Part shown: piece by piece, positions 1 through 9,306 of the stretch
Numbering within the stretch: position 1 is the first letter of the stretch
Layout of the letters: each line of letters starts with the position of its first letter
NCBI RefSeq assembly: GCF_022012475.1
Contig: NZ_JAKLWS010000006.1
Location: 124,001-188,000 of the forward strand
From: Rhodohalobacter sulfatireducens
Lineage (GTDB): Bacteria; Bacteroidota; Rhodothermia; Balneolales; Balneolaceae
DNA: 64,000 nucleotides
Direction of reading: 5' to 3'
The notes under the pieces: model-generated
What the model was told of the DNA's origin: nothing
Databases searched by the model: none
What the model saw: only the letters and a program-made list of their open reading frames with translations
Program-made: the position numbers and the translations under genes

Positions 1-1439
1 GGACGTATTCCAATCCATACCATAAAAATGACAAGAGGAATCAGGAGTCCAATTTCTCTCCCATTCAAGTCTAACAATTTCTTATTCTCTTCATTGGTAA
101 TTGGCCCGAACATCACTCGCTGGTACATCCACAACATATATGCAGCCGCAAGAATTACACCGATTGCTGCAAGTACTGCATATACTTTATTGGCATATAA
201 CTCTGAGAAAAATGAGCCATTCAAAATCAGGAATTCACCTACAAAACCATTTAAGCCCGGAAGGCCGATGGATGCGAGCGTCGCTATCATGAAAAAAGTT
301 GCGAAAACAGGCATCTGTTTTGCAATCCCGCCAAAATCTGAGATTTGCCGTGTATGAGCCCTGTCGTATATCATTCCTACTATCAGGAAGAGAGCGCCGG
401 TAGACAGTCCGTGGTTAATCATCTGTATAACCGCACCTTGAACAGCTACCGTGTTAAATGCAAAAATTCCAAGTACAACAAAACCAAGGTGACTGACCGA
501 TGAGTAGGCAACCAATTTCTTCACATCTTTCTGTACCATTGCCACAAGAGCCCCATAAATAATTCCGATAACTGCAAGTATGGCCATCATCGGAGCGAAT
601 TCTGCAAACGCATTCGGAAATACAGGGAGACACACTCTAACCAATCCATAGGTACCCAACTTCAACATGATGGCAGCCAACACCACAGACCCAGCGGTTG
701 GCGCTTCGGTGTGAGCGTAGGGCAACCATGTATGAAAAGGAAAAAGTGGTACTTTAATACAAAATGCCAACGCAAACGCCAGGAACAACCAGGTTTGCTC
801 AACCAATCCTAAAGTAAACTCAGGACTTGAGATAAATCTCCAGTCGGCCGAAAATTCAAAAACTCCGGTTGCTGCACCTGCACTGTAGCCAAGGTAAATG
901 AGTGCAACAAGCATAATAAGTGATCCAACAAGCGTATATATAAAGAACTTGATTGTTGCACGAACTTTATCACTCCCGCCCCAAATTCCAATAAGGAAGT
1001 ACATTGGAATCAAAGACAGTTCAAAGAAAACGTAAAAGACTACGAGATCAAGAGAAGCAAATACACCGAGTGAGGCTGTCTGTAATATCAACAGCATGGA
1101 ATAATATCCCATCAAACTCTTTTTGATGGAGTTCCATGATGAGAGAATCACAATAGGCCCCATCAATGTGGTAAGCATAAACAGGAGGAGGCTTAAACCA
1201 TCCAGGCCTACGAGATATTTCACATCCATTCCCGAAAAAACCGGAGAGCCTTCTGTTACATATTGGGGAATTGCAGAGTTCGCAACATCAAACTGGAATA
1301 AAAGCGGCAGCGACAATAAGAACGTGATGCTTGTCACAACAAGGCTGGTCCATTTTACAGCTTCATCATTCCGAAATACCAAGAATGCAAGAATCCCAAT
1401 CAGCGGGAAATAGATGGTAAGATTTAATAAAAACTCCAT
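1..1439 (-). CDS. nuoM: NADH-quinone oxidoreductase subunit M (partial, C-terminus cut)
   Basis: This is a membrane proton-pumping subunit of complex I. I read it on the minus strand from the ATG at 1439-1437 to the window edge, about 479 codons with no stop, so the C-terminus lies outside. The translation is strongly hydrophobic and carries the antiporter-type hallmarks: a TM5 glutamate in FFELSLIPMYF, a TM7 lysine in IKVPLFPFHTWLP, a TM8 lysine in AAIMLKLGTYG, and the glutamate of GFVGEFLIL that NuoM has where NuoL has lysine. It starts 18 bases after the nuoL stop, so the two are co-transcribed. nuoN would be expected next, outside the window. Confidence 0.95.
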   Translation of the reverse strand, partial: MEFLLNLTIYFPLIGILAFLVFRNDEAVKWTSLVVTSITFLLSLPLLFQFDVANSAIPQYVTEGSPVFSGMDVKYLVGLDGLSLLLFMLTTLMGPIVILSSWNSIKKSLMGYYSMLLILQTASLGVFASLDLVVFYVFFELSLIPMYFLIGIWGGSDKVRATIKFFIYTLVGSLIMLVALIYLGYSAGAATGVFEFSADWRFISSPEFTLGLVEQTWLFLAFALAFCIKVPLFPFHTWLPYAHTEAPTAGSVVLAAIMLKLGTYGLVRVCLPVFPNAFAEFAPMMAILAVIGIIYGALVAMVQKDVKKLVAYSSVSHLGFVVLGIFAFNTVAVQGAVIQMINHGLSTGALFLIVGMIYDRAHTRQISDFGGIAKQMPVFATFFMIATLASIGLPGLNGFVGEFLILNGSFFSELYANKVYAVLAAIGVILAAAYMLWMYQRVMFGPITNEENKKLLDLNGREIGLLIPLVIFMVWIGIR

Positions 1440-1456
1440 AGAATATTGTCAGATGC

Positions 1457-3475
1457 TTAAAACAGTAATATGGTTAAAACAAGAATCACTCCGAGAATAA
1501 GGAACAGCGCATAATTGCTGGCAACGCCGGTTTGGATATATCGCAGTAAACTTCCGGAAATTCGCACAGTTCCGGCGATCGCATTTACAAATCCGTCTAC
1601 AATTTTCATATCGAAAACAGCTAATACCTTATCCGAAAAATTCACGGTCGGGTGCACAATGGCGCCTTCGTACAGCTCATCGAGGCTGTACTTGTCTTTC
1701 CAGACTCGATAAAATGGACCGAATTTAGAAGCAATCCACGCATCGGATTCTTCCTGCTGATCGTTTCCGTACATTTTATAGGCAATATACACTGAAACAG
1801 CGGCAACGATAATGGCAAATGTCATTAGCGCCCATTCAGCTGTGCCGGATAACGTTAAAGGAATATCTGCTGCGATGGTATGAAGCCATTCATGCAGCCA
1901 GTTTATATGACCATCGCCGCCAAATGTTTTAGAAACAAAATTCGGTAATCCGATAAATCCACCAACTATCGAGAGGCCTGCAAGCGACCACAGGGCAGTC
2001 GTCATAGTAGCAGGACTTTCATGGAGATATTCTTCTGAGCCTTCAGTGCCGTTAATCAATTTTGGAAGTTTAAAACTGCCGTGGAAGGTGGTAAATGTGA
2101 GCCGGAACATATAGAAAGCAGTCAGAAATGCTGTAATTGTAGCCACGCCCCAAAGAATGAAATACATCGCACCGGCATACTCTCCAAAGCCCATGTTAAA
2201 CGCATGCATTACAATTTCATCTTTCGAAAAGAACCCGGCAAGTGGTGGTATACCTGCAATTGCAATTGTAGCGATCAAAAACGTTTTATACGTTGATGGC
2301 ATATATTTTCTAAGCCCGCCCATATTTCGAATATCCTGCGGATCGAAATGCACATCTTTGCCTTTATCATGCAATTTATGCTCTACATGTTCCATTGTAT
2401 GAATCACTGAACCAGAACCGAGGAAGAGACAAGCTTTGAAAAAGGCGTGTGTTACAACATGAAAGATAGCTGCCGTAAACGCACCAGACCCCAAAGCTAA
2501 AAACATGAATCCAAGCTGAGAGACGGTTGAGTAAGCGAGAACTCCTTTAATATCATACTGGGTAATTGCTATTGTGGCAGCTACAATTGCCGTAAGTGCC
2601 CCTATAACCGCAACAATCATCATTACTTCAGGACTCATCACAAACATTGGGGACATCCGCGTAATCAAATAAATTCCGGAGGTTACCATTGTTGCAGCGT
2701 GAATCAGGGCAGAAACGGGTGTCGGGCCTGCCATTGCATCGGGTAGCCAGACAAAAAGCGGAATCTGCGCACTCTTTCCGGTAGCCCCAATCAGTATCAA
2801 CAAACCAATCCAAAAAATATCATTCCCGGAGAAAGCCTCAAGGCTGGTAAGTATAACCTCAAAATTAAGGCTTCCAATGGTTTCAAAAATCATAAAGATG
2901 GCAATCAGAAAAGCAAAGTCCCCCACCCTATTGTACAGAAAGGCTTTTTTCGCTGCGTCAGACTTACTCATGTCTGTATACCAAAAACCGATCAAAAGGT
3001 AAGAACAAAGTCCTACACCCTCCCAACCAAGGAATAACAGAAGTAGATTATCTGCCAAAACCAGGTTAAGCATCGCGAAGATAAAAAGATTCAGGTAGGC
3101 AAAGAATTTCCAAAATCCTTCGTCATGCGCCATATACCCAATTGAGTATAGGTGAATCAACGAACCGACACCCGTTACGACCAATGTCATGATCAGGGAA
3201 AGCTGATCGACCTGGTAAGCGATATCAACGCTGAAGCTGCCGGTTTCCATCCAGGTAAAAAGATGCGCAAAGGCAGCGGCGGATTCAGAATCGAAATTTA
3301 AAAAGAGTGTGAGTGCACAAAGGAATGGAATAAAAACCGCAAGATTGGCAAGTATCCCAATTAAGGTTTTTTTACTGCGGTATGCAGTCGAGGATAGCCC
3401 TAAAATTCCATTAATTAAAAAACCGAGTAGCGGTAAACCTATAATTAGACTTACGAGCGCTGTAGGTGATTCCAT
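1457..3475 (-). CDS. nuoL: NADH-quinone oxidoreductase subunit L
   Basis: This is the most distal proton-pumping subunit of complex I, 672 aa, the usual length for the family. The key residues are visible: Glu152 in the LGWEGVG motif of TM5, Lys234 in the GKSAQIPLFVWLPDAM motif of TM7, and the GFFSKDEI motif of TM12. A long hydrophilic and helical C-terminal part fits the NuoL lateral helix and final anchor. It is the first gene of a minus-strand nuoL-nuoM unit. Its 5' flank is a 282-base divergent region shared with the Mrp operon. NuoJ and NuoK, which normally sit immediately upstream, are 13.6 kb away. Confidence 0.97.
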   Translation of the reverse strand: MESPTALVSLIIGLPLLGFLINGILGLSSTAYRSKKTLIGILANLAVFIPFLCALTLFLNFDSESAAAFAHLFTWMETGSFSVDIAYQVDQLSLIMTLVVTGVGSLIHLYSIGYMAHDEGFWKFFAYLNLFIFAMLNLVLADNLLLLFLGWEGVGLCSYLLIGFWYTDMSKSDAAKKAFLYNRVGDFAFLIAIFMIFETIGSLNFEVILTSLEAFSGNDIFWIGLLILIGATGKSAQIPLFVWLPDAMAGPTPVSALIHAATMVTSGIYLITRMSPMFVMSPEVMMIVAVIGALTAIVAATIAITQYDIKGVLAYSTVSQLGFMFLALGSGAFTAAIFHVVTHAFFKACLFLGSGSVIHTMEHVEHKLHDKGKDVHFDPQDIRNMGGLRKYMPSTYKTFLIATIAIAGIPPLAGFFSKDEIVMHAFNMGFGEYAGAMYFILWGVATITAFLTAFYMFRLTFTTFHGSFKLPKLINGTEGSEEYLHESPATMTTALWSLAGLSIVGGFIGLPNFVSKTFGGDGHINWLHEWLHTIAADIPLTLSGTAEWALMTFAIIVAAVSVYIAYKMYGNDQQEESDAWIASKFGPFYRVWKDKYSLDELYEGAIVHPTVNFSDKVLAVFDMKIVDGFVNAIAGTVRISGSLLRYIQTGVASNYALFLILGVILVLTILLF

Positions 3476-3757
3476 TTAACAGGTTACTTAGTTTTGGCGC
3501 TTATAACAGTAACTGAAATATTTCAGCCACATTTTCAGGTGGCAAAGATACAAAAATCTACTCCAAGTTAAACTCAAAAGAGAGGAAATATCAGCAAATT
3601 TTAATTTTTTTTGATGTCTCAGTCTTTCAGTTAATATTGAGAAAATTTTAGCCTCATTTATTAAGCCAAAAAAAATGGGAAATCGGAAAACCAATAAAAG
3701 TTGCAAAAATTAATTGCAGGTAATTCTACTTTTTTAATAAGTTAAATCTGTTTCAAA
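3476..3757. promoter_or_regulatory. Divergent intergenic region, nuoL / mrpE
   Basis: This AT-rich gap of 282 bases separates the divergently transcribed nuoL (minus) and mrpE (plus) and must hold promoters for both. A 72-codon minus-strand reading frame here has a low-complexity translation and no recognisable family, so I treat it as non-coding. I see no clear operator palindrome. Confidence 0.5.
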
Positions 3758-3787
3758 ATGACGGGGCCACCTGCTACAAATAAACTG

Positions 3788-4345
3788 ATGTCCAAGTTTT
3801 CATTTTTTAGTATCACATTGTCGTTCATCTCGCTAATGCTCTTCTGGATTGCCATGAGCGGTTTTCTCGATGCTATACACCTTACGTTCGGTGTCCTCTC
3901 AGTTGGTGGTGTGTTGATGTTAAACTATCAGCTTAAAAAGCACCGTTTCTACACCGATGACATGGATAATCTTGATGAGCTTCGCCTTTTTCGCGCAGCT
4001 TATTACTTCTTTTGGCTCATTTATCAAATTATAATTGCCGGTTTTCATGTACTCGGAATTATACTGCGGCCGTCAATGCCCATTGAACCCAGTATCATAA
4101 AATTCAGAGTGGATCTTCCGAGCTCACACGCAAAAATGATCCTTGGAAACTCAATCACTCTCACGCCGGGAACTCTCACGATTGACATAGAAGGAGATCT
4201 GTTCATCGTACATTCACTCGATGATGCATCTTTCGAAAGTTTAAAAAACGATGAAATGCCTCGACAGGTGTTACAACTTTTTGATAAAGAAGACCGCTCC
4301 GTAATCCGTGATTTTGAAATCATTAAAAGTGCGGAGGAAATCTGA
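3788..4345 (+). CDS. mrpE: Na+/H+ antiporter subunit E (MrpE/MnhE)
   Basis: Membrane subunit of a multisubunit cation/proton antiporter. The protein has two or three N-terminal membrane segments (roughly residues 5-45 and 70-95), then a soluble C-terminal domain with the MrpE pattern ILRPSMPIEPSIIKFRVDLPS and NSITLTPGTLTIDIEGDLFIVH. I chose ATG 3788 (185 aa), which begins MSKFSFF; an in-frame ATG at 3758 would add ten polar residues. Its stop overlaps the next start by one base (TGATG), and a GGAGG sits just before that start, so it is translationally coupled to mrpF. Confidence 0.93.
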   Translation: MSKFSFFSITLSFISLMLFWIAMSGFLDAIHLTFGVLSVGGVLMLNYQLKKHRFYTDDMDNLDELRLFRAAYYFFWLIYQIIIAGFHVLGIILRPSMPIEPSIIKFRVDLPSSHAKMILGNSITLTPGTLTIDIEGDLFIVHSLDDASFESLKNDEMPRQVLQLFDKEDRSVIRDFEIIKSAEEI

Positions 4346-4617
4346 TGCATACATTTTTTCTTCTGAGCGCTATTGTATTAACCATAATTATTGCTGTACC
4401 GCTGGTTCGGGTGTTGAAAGGCCCAACTGTTTTCGACCGGCTCCTTGCAACAAATGCCATCGCAACAAAGACTATTGTACTGATCTGTATTATTGGTTAC
4501 CTGTACGGTCGCATCGACATGTTTATTGATATCACTCTGGCTTATGCCATTCTTGGCTTTGTGGGGTCATTGGTAATTGCAAAATATGTTATCTCATCAA
4601 AAGTAGTTCGAGACTGA
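4345..4617 (+). CDS. mrpF: Na+/H+ antiporter subunit F (MrpF)
   Basis: Small membrane subunit of the Mrp antiporter, 90 aa, which is the normal family size. It has three predicted helices and the family motif LVRVLKGPTVFDRLLATNAIATKT near residues 20-43, followed by IDITLAYAILGFVGSLVIAKY. It overlaps mrpE by one base and ends one base before mrpG. Its placement between E and G is the standard Mrp order. Confidence 0.94.
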   Translation: MHTFFLLSAIVLTIIIAVPLVRVLKGPTVFDRLLATNAIATKTIVLICIIGYLYGRIDMFIDITLAYAILGFVGSLVIAKYVISSKVVRD

Positions 4618-4618
4618 T

Positions 4619-4945
4619 ATGGCCATTCAAAACATCATTTGCATTATACTGGTTGTGATTGGCATCGTCTTTATGCTGATGGGAAGCATTGGAATATTGC
4701 GTCTTCCCGATTTTTACTCCCGCTCTCATGCCACCAGTAAAAGTGATACACTTGGAATTCTTTTTGTGATATCCGGTCTAGTGGTTTATGAAGGCTTTAC
4801 ACTTAGCGGGATCAAACTGATTTTGATTATTCTTTTTATTGCACTGGCAAACCCAATTGGTACCCATGCACTTGCGCGATCTGCCTTGCAACGTGGCCTT
4901 AAACCATTTTTTAATGATAGCGCTAAAAAGGGAGGTAAATCATGA
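4619..4945 (+). CDS. mrpG: Na+/H+ antiporter subunit G (MrpG)
   Basis: Small membrane subunit of the Mrp antiporter, 108 aa. The family signature is clear: GSIGILRLPDFYSRSHATSKSDTLG at about residues 22-46, followed by the ANPIGTHALARSA motif near residue 80. It overlaps the following DUF4040 gene by four bases (ATGA), with a GGGAGG ribosome site just upstream of that overlap. Confidence 0.95.
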   Translation: MAIQNIICIILVVIGIVFMLMGSIGILRLPDFYSRSHATSKSDTLGILFVISGLVVYEGFTLSGIKLILIILFIALANPIGTHALARSALQRGLKPFFNDSAKKGGKS

Positions 4946-5187
4946 TTTGGGAGTTAGAACTTATCCTTTACCTCTTTTTAGTAATATCGGGTTTAGTGGC
5001 ACTTAAAGTCAGAGATCTGTTAGTGGCTGTAGTGATGATGTCTGTATATAGTTTTATCATGGCATTGCTTTTTGTTTCTATGGGTGCCGTTGATGTCGGA
5101 TTTACCGAAGCCGTCATTGGTGCCGGAGTTACCGGTATCTTATTTGTTGTCGTTGTCTATCAAACCACAAGAAAATCTAAAGATTGA
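4942..5187 (+). CDS. MbhD-like DUF4040 subunit (equivalent to part of MrpA C-terminus)
   Basis: An 81-aa protein of three membrane helices that resembles MbhD of membrane-bound hydrogenases and the DUF4040 segment found within the C-terminal part of MrpA. The visible signature is KVRDLLVAVVMMSVYSF followed by GAVDVGFTEAVIGAGVTGI; the acidic residue in DVGFTEA is a conserved feature. Here the segment is a free-standing polypeptide, as in archaeal and Mbh-like systems, rather than fused to a long MrpA. It overlaps mrpG by four bases and the next gene by four bases. Confidence 0.88.
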   Translation: MIWELELILYLFLVISGLVALKVRDLLVAVVMMSVYSFIMALLFVSMGAVDVGFTEAVIGAGVTGILFVVVVYQTTRKSKD

Positions 5188-5489
5188 AATACCTTAAAGC
5201 TCTCATATTGGTCACTTTTGCTGTGCTATTGATTTATGCAGCTGCAGATCTCCCATTCCGGGGTGATCCCGACAATCGTATGCACGACGAACGAAGTATG
5301 ACCAATACACCGGTTGCAGGAAATTACTATATCCAGGAAGCTTATCACGATGCACACACACCCAATATTGTTACCGTTGTTTTGGGCGATTACAGAAGCA
5401 TTGATACGTTTGGTGAACAGGTGGTTATTTATACGGCCGGAATAATTACGCTTCTTGTTCTCAGGAGAACTCGTAGGAGGTCCTCATGA
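5184..5489 (+). CDS. MbhE-like antiporter subunit
   Basis: A 101-aa protein with one N-terminal helix, a periplasmic loop and one C-terminal helix. It contains the MbhE pattern NIVTVVLGDYRSIDTFGEQVVIYTAG at about residues 58-83, which also occurs at the extreme C-terminus of long MrpA proteins. The start is a TTG at 5184 inside the preceding stop; the next in-frame ATG (5281) would remove the membrane helix, so TTG is preferred. It ends in a basic tail (RRTRRRSS) and overlaps mrpB by four bases. Confidence 0.85.
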   Translation: MKYLKALILVTFAVLLIYAAADLPFRGDPDNRMHDERSMTNTPVAGNYYIQEAYHDAHTPNIVTVVLGDYRSIDTFGEQVVIYTAGIITLLVLRRTRRRSS

Positions 5490-5926
5490 GAAGTCAATTT
5501 GATAGCCCCATTATTGTTCTTGGAGCGCGTTTACTTACTCCATACATCATGGTATTTGGGCTCTATGTAATATTCCACGGGCACTACAGTCCCGGAGGAG
5601 GTTTCCAGGGGGGTACACTCCTGGCCGCAGCTGTATTGCTGATTCGAGTGGCAACCGGCCGCAGAGTATCTCGCCTTCAGATTCAGGAGTTTGCTACTAC
5701 TCCACTGGCAGTGATTGGAGTAATCATATACTTTGCAACAGGTTTTGCGGTAATGATTACCGGGGGGTATTTTCTTGATTATGGCCAACTTCCCATTCCC
5801 GGAATGGACCCTGTATGGCTTCGATATACAGGCATACTAATCATTGAAGTTGGAATTGGATTGGCAGTTATGGCTATTCTCGTCATGATATTTGACAATA
5901 TGGTGAAAGGGGAGGATTATGCTTGA
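5486..5926 (+). CDS. mrpB: Na+/H+ antiporter subunit B (MrpB/MnhB)
   Basis: A 146-aa membrane subunit with four predicted helices. The MnhB signature is strong: LLTPYIMVFGLYVIFHGHYSPGGGFQGG at residues 15-42, then LDYGQLPIPG and an IEVGIGLAVMA segment. A near-consensus AGGAGG lies just upstream of the ATG. It overlaps mrpC by eight bases. Confidence 0.94.
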   Translation: MRSQFDSPIIVLGARLLTPYIMVFGLYVIFHGHYSPGGGFQGGTLLAAAVLLIRVATGRRVSRLQIQEFATTPLAVIGVIIYFATGFAVMITGGYFLDYGQLPIPGMDPVWLRYTGILIIEVGIGLAVMAILVMIFDNMVKGEDYA

Positions 5927-6290
5927 TTTCTTTTTTGGACATTATGCGTATTGGTTTTCCATCATACTGTTTAGTATAGGTATGTATGGAATGCTCTTTA
6001 AAAAAACACTCATCAAAAAGATTATCGGGCTGTCCATATTGCAGTCATCAGTCATCCTGTTTTTTGTTTCTGTGGCTTCAAAAGTGGATGCAACTGTTCC
6101 CGTATACGATTATAATATTCCCGTTGAAAATGTGGCGAATTATATGAACCCTCTGCCACACACACTTATGCTTACGGCTATTGTTGTAGGTGTAGCTACA
6201 TTAGGAGTAGCCTTCACACTTTTAATTGCCATCTACAATCGGTATCAAACATTGGATGAACAGGAACTGATAGAAAGAATCCATGATTGA
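5919..6290 (+). CDS. mrpC: Na+/H+ antiporter subunit C (MrpC, NuoK-like)
   Basis: A 123-aa, three-helix subunit homologous to NuoK. It has the family features FSIGMYGMLFKKTLIKKIIGLSI near the N-terminus and DYNIPVENVANYMNPLPHTLMLTAIVVGVATLGVAF near residue 65-105, with the PLPHTLMLTAIVVG motif typical of MrpC. It overlaps mrpB by eight bases and mrpD by eight bases, consistent with a tightly coupled operon. Confidence 0.95.
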   Translation: MLDFFFGHYAYWFSIILFSIGMYGMLFKKTLIKKIIGLSILQSSVILFFVSVASKVDATVPVYDYNIPVENVANYMNPLPHTLMLTAIVVGVATLGVAFTLLIAIYNRYQTLDEQELIERIHD

Positions 6291-7773
6291 GACACAAATT
6301 CCTGCTCTTATTGCTTTAGCGTTTGTATTGTTTGCTATACTTATACCTGTATTCAGTCTTTGGCGAAGTGAGCTTGCACAGCCGTTAGCAGTGGTTGGAT
6401 CAGGTTTAGCTGCCACACTATCGCTTTTTGGATTTATTAATTATTTGAACAACGGTGCCATTCGTTACTTTTTTGGGGGGTGGGAACCACCAATTGGCAT
6501 TGAATTTGTTTACGATGGCTTATCGGCCTTCATGGTTTTGGTGATTAACACCATTGCCCTGCTCGTTCTGATACATTCCAAGCATATCTCGAAAAGAGAG
6601 TTCCCGGGCAAAGAGATGCCATACTTTACAATGGCCATGCTGATGATGCTCGGATTCAATGGAATGGTTCTTACGGGAGACCTTTTTAACTTCTATGTAT
6701 TTCTTGAGATTTCATCTCTTGCCAGTTATGCCCTGATTGCGATTGGTGAAAAACAAGCACCCTTTTCAGCTTTTAGGTATTTGATTATCGGAACTACCGG
6801 CGGGACACTATACCTGCTTGGAATAGGATTCTTGTACACCGTTACAGGTACACTCAATTTAATCGATATGTCTGCGATGCTGCCGATGGTCGCCGATAAT
6901 ACCGCAGTTATTGCAGCATTGATTTTAATGATCGTGGGAATTGGCGTGAAAGCCGCCCTTTTCCCAATGCATGGCTGGCTGCCCGATGCTTACACTTACG
7001 CCTCTTCCAGCTCTACGGCTCTCATCGCACCTATTGGTACGAAAGTTGCCGCGTACATGCTGTTCCGCATTGTTCTCTATCTCTTTGGGGTTGAACTGAT
7101 TGATGCCGTTGCGCCACTCACAACCGTTATTGGTGTATTGGCATGTATTGGAATTCTGTATGGTTCAATAATGGCTATTGCCCAAACCGAACTGAAGCGG
7201 ATGTTGGCTTTTAGTAGTATTTCGCAGATCGGTTATATCATTATGGGACTGAGCCTTGCAAACCCATTTGGATTTGCTGGAGCTTTGCTACACGTTGTTA
7301 ATCACGCGGCAATGAAAGCCTGTTTATTTTTGGTTTCAGGAAATTTGAGGCTGAAAGAGGGCCATACGAATATCACCCGGTTCGATGATTCATTCAGAAA
7401 AAAATACCCCTGGACAATGGCCTCTTTTACAGTTGCAGCTATTTCCATGGTTGGACTGCCACCGCTTGCAGGATTTTTTAGCAAGTGGTACCTGGCACTC
7501 GGAACTATTGATAATGAAAACTGGCTCTTTTTAGCCGTTATTCTTGTAAGTTCGCTGCTCAATGCAGTGTACTTCTTCAGAATCCTGGAAAAAGTATACA
7601 TGAAAAATCCCGATGCAGCTGACAAAGAAACGATTGCCGCTGATGTTAAAAGAAATGAGGTATCAACCAGTATGTTAACACCAACAATTATTTTGGCACT
7701 CAGCCTTTTTGTGATCGGTTTTGCTAATGCAGTGATCGTTGGATTTTTGATGAATATTTTTCCAATGCAATAA
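6283..7773 (+). CDS. mrpD: Na+/H+ antiporter subunit D (first D-type subunit)
   Basis: An antiporter-like subunit of about 14 helices, 496 aa, homologous to NuoM/NuoN. The conserved charged residues of the ion path are present: Glu142 in FLEISSLASYAL (TM5), Lys223 in GVKAALFPMHGWLPDA (TM7), the lysine of APIGTKVAAY (TM8) and the lysine of GFFSKWYLALG (TM12). It overlaps mrpC by eight bases. It is followed, after 24 bases, by a second D-type subunit. Confidence 0.95.
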   Translation: MIETQIPALIALAFVLFAILIPVFSLWRSELAQPLAVVGSGLAATLSLFGFINYLNNGAIRYFFGGWEPPIGIEFVYDGLSAFMVLVINTIALLVLIHSKHISKREFPGKEMPYFTMAMLMMLGFNGMVLTGDLFNFYVFLEISSLASYALIAIGEKQAPFSAFRYLIIGTTGGTLYLLGIGFLYTVTGTLNLIDMSAMLPMVADNTAVIAALILMIVGIGVKAALFPMHGWLPDAYTYASSSSTALIAPIGTKVAAYMLFRIVLYLFGVELIDAVAPLTTVIGVLACIGILYGSIMAIAQTELKRMLAFSSISQIGYIIMGLSLANPFGFAGALLHVVNHAAMKACLFLVSGNLRLKEGHTNITRFDDSFRKKYPWTMASFTVAAISMVGLPPLAGFFSKWYLALGTIDNENWLFLAVILVSSLLNAVYFFRILEKVYMKNPDAADKETIAADVKRNEVSTSMLTPTIILALSLFVIGFANAVIVGFLMNIFPMQ

Positions 7774-7797
7774 TTTTTAAATGTTAATTAACGATTG

Positions 7798-9279
7798 ATG
7801 GACATCTCTATCGTCCCTTTACTGGCAATTTTGGTATCACTGGTGGCTGTGCCATTGATTCTTTTCAGTTCGTCGAAGCCTAATCTTCGTGAGGGTTGGA
7901 CTATCCTTGCCGGTGTTATAAAATTTGGGCTCGTTCTATCGCTACTCCCAGGTGCCATAGATGGGCAAACGGTAAGTCTGCACTTGTTCGATCTGGCACC
8001 CGGTATGCCATTTGAATTGGCTGCCGATCCTATTGGTGTCTTCTTTGCCGTCATCGCATCCGGATTATGGATATTTACTTCCTTCTACTCTATCGGTTAT
8101 ATGCGCGGAGCGGGTGAAAAGAAACAAACCAGGTATTTTGCAAGTTTTGCCATCTGCCTGTCGGCCACGATCGGGATCGCCTTTTCAGCTAATCTGTTGA
8201 CATTTATCGTATTCTACGAAATGCTCACGCTGGCCACCTATCCTCTTGTTATTCACAAGGAAACCAAAAAAGCGATCAACGCCGGCCGAAAGTACTTGGC
8301 ATATACTCTTACCGCCGGACTTTTGTTGATTGCAGCCGCCGGACTTACGTACTACTACACCGGTTCTATTGAATTTAATCCCGGCGGAATTTTTGCCGAT
8401 GCCAATGTACCTCACACTGCAATGTTGATTATATTCATCCTCTTTTTAGGTGGAGTTGGTGTAAAAGCGGGCATCATGCCACTTCATAGCTGGCTTCCTT
8501 CTGCTATGGCCGCGCCAACCCCGGTTAGTGCACTTTTGCACGCTGTGGCTGTTGTAAAATCAGGTGTGTTTGCTGTAATTCGTGTTGTTGGATATGTTTT
8601 TGGAACCGATGTAATGGCTTCCTATGGATTAAATGATATTCTGATCGTACTTGCAGGCGCAACTATTATTTTGGCTTCGCTACTGGCATTTGCCCAAGAC
8701 AATTTGAAACGTCGGCTGGCATATTCTACGGTCGGTCATTTATCATACATTGTTTTAGGTGTAGCACTTTTAACACCTCTCGGAATGCAGGGCGGTATTA
8801 TGCATATCGCTGCACATGCTACCATGAAAATTACTTTATTCTTTTGCGCTGGAGCAATTTATGTGAACCTTCATCGCGAGAATATCAGTAACCTGAACGG
8901 CATCGCAAAAGTAATGCCCTGGACAATGGCAGCCTTCACCATCGGCTCGATGGGATTGGCCGGAGTGCCGCCACTCAACGGATTTGTGAGCAAGTGGTTT
9001 CTGGCATTGGGGTCTCTTGAAGGTGAAATGGTTTTACCACTTATAATCCTGATTATCAGTGGAATTTTAAATGTGGGTTATTTCTTCCCCATCATTCAAA
9101 GAGCTTATTTTAGAAAAGGGGAAGGCTTGGAGAATTATGGTGAGGCTTCACCATTTATGGTGATACCACTATTTGCTACGGCCGTTCTCTCCATATTTTT
9201 TGGCATGTTCCCGAACCTCTTTTTTAACTTTTTTGATTTGGCAACATCGATTGCAGGCACGTTATTTACCGGAGGATAA
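7798..9279 (+). CDS. Second D-type antiporter subunit (proton_antipo_M family)
   Basis: A 493-aa multi-helix protein of the NuoL/M/N-MrpA/D superfamily. Glu141 (FYEMLTLATYPLV), Lys223 (GVKAGIMPLHSWLPSAM), the TM8 lysine (HAVAVVKSGVF) and the TM12 lysine (GFVSKWFLALG) are all retained, so it looks competent for ion translocation. The HAVAVVKSG stretch, with a histidine before the lysine, resembles MrpA and NuoL more than MrpD, so it may fill the role of the MrpA N-terminal domain. I start at ATG 7798; a TTG one codon upstream is an alternative. Confidence 0.92.
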   Translation: MDISIVPLLAILVSLVAVPLILFSSSKPNLREGWTILAGVIKFGLVLSLLPGAIDGQTVSLHLFDLAPGMPFELAADPIGVFFAVIASGLWIFTSFYSIGYMRGAGEKKQTRYFASFAICLSATIGIAFSANLLTFIVFYEMLTLATYPLVIHKETKKAINAGRKYLAYTLTAGLLLIAAAGLTYYYTGSIEFNPGGIFADANVPHTAMLIIFILFLGGVGVKAGIMPLHSWLPSAMAAPTPVSALLHAVAVVKSGVFAVIRVVGYVFGTDVMASYGLNDILIVLAGATIILASLLAFAQDNLKRRLAYSTVGHLSYIVLGVALLTPLGMQGGIMHIAAHATMKITLFFCAGAIYVNLHRENISNLNGIAKVMPWTMAAFTIGSMGLAGVPPLNGFVSKWFLALGSLEGEMVLPLIILIISGILNVGYFFPIIQRAYFRKGEGLENYGEASPFMVIPLFATAVLSIFFGMFPNLFFNFFDLATSIAGTLFTGG

Positions 9280-9306
9280 AATGATCAATATTAACTCTAT
9301 AGCACT

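Noticed and set aside
3488-3706. 72-codon minus-strand frame upstream of nuoL
   Set aside because: AT-rich intergenic sequence with a compositional translation; it would occupy the only promoter region available to nuoL and mrpE.
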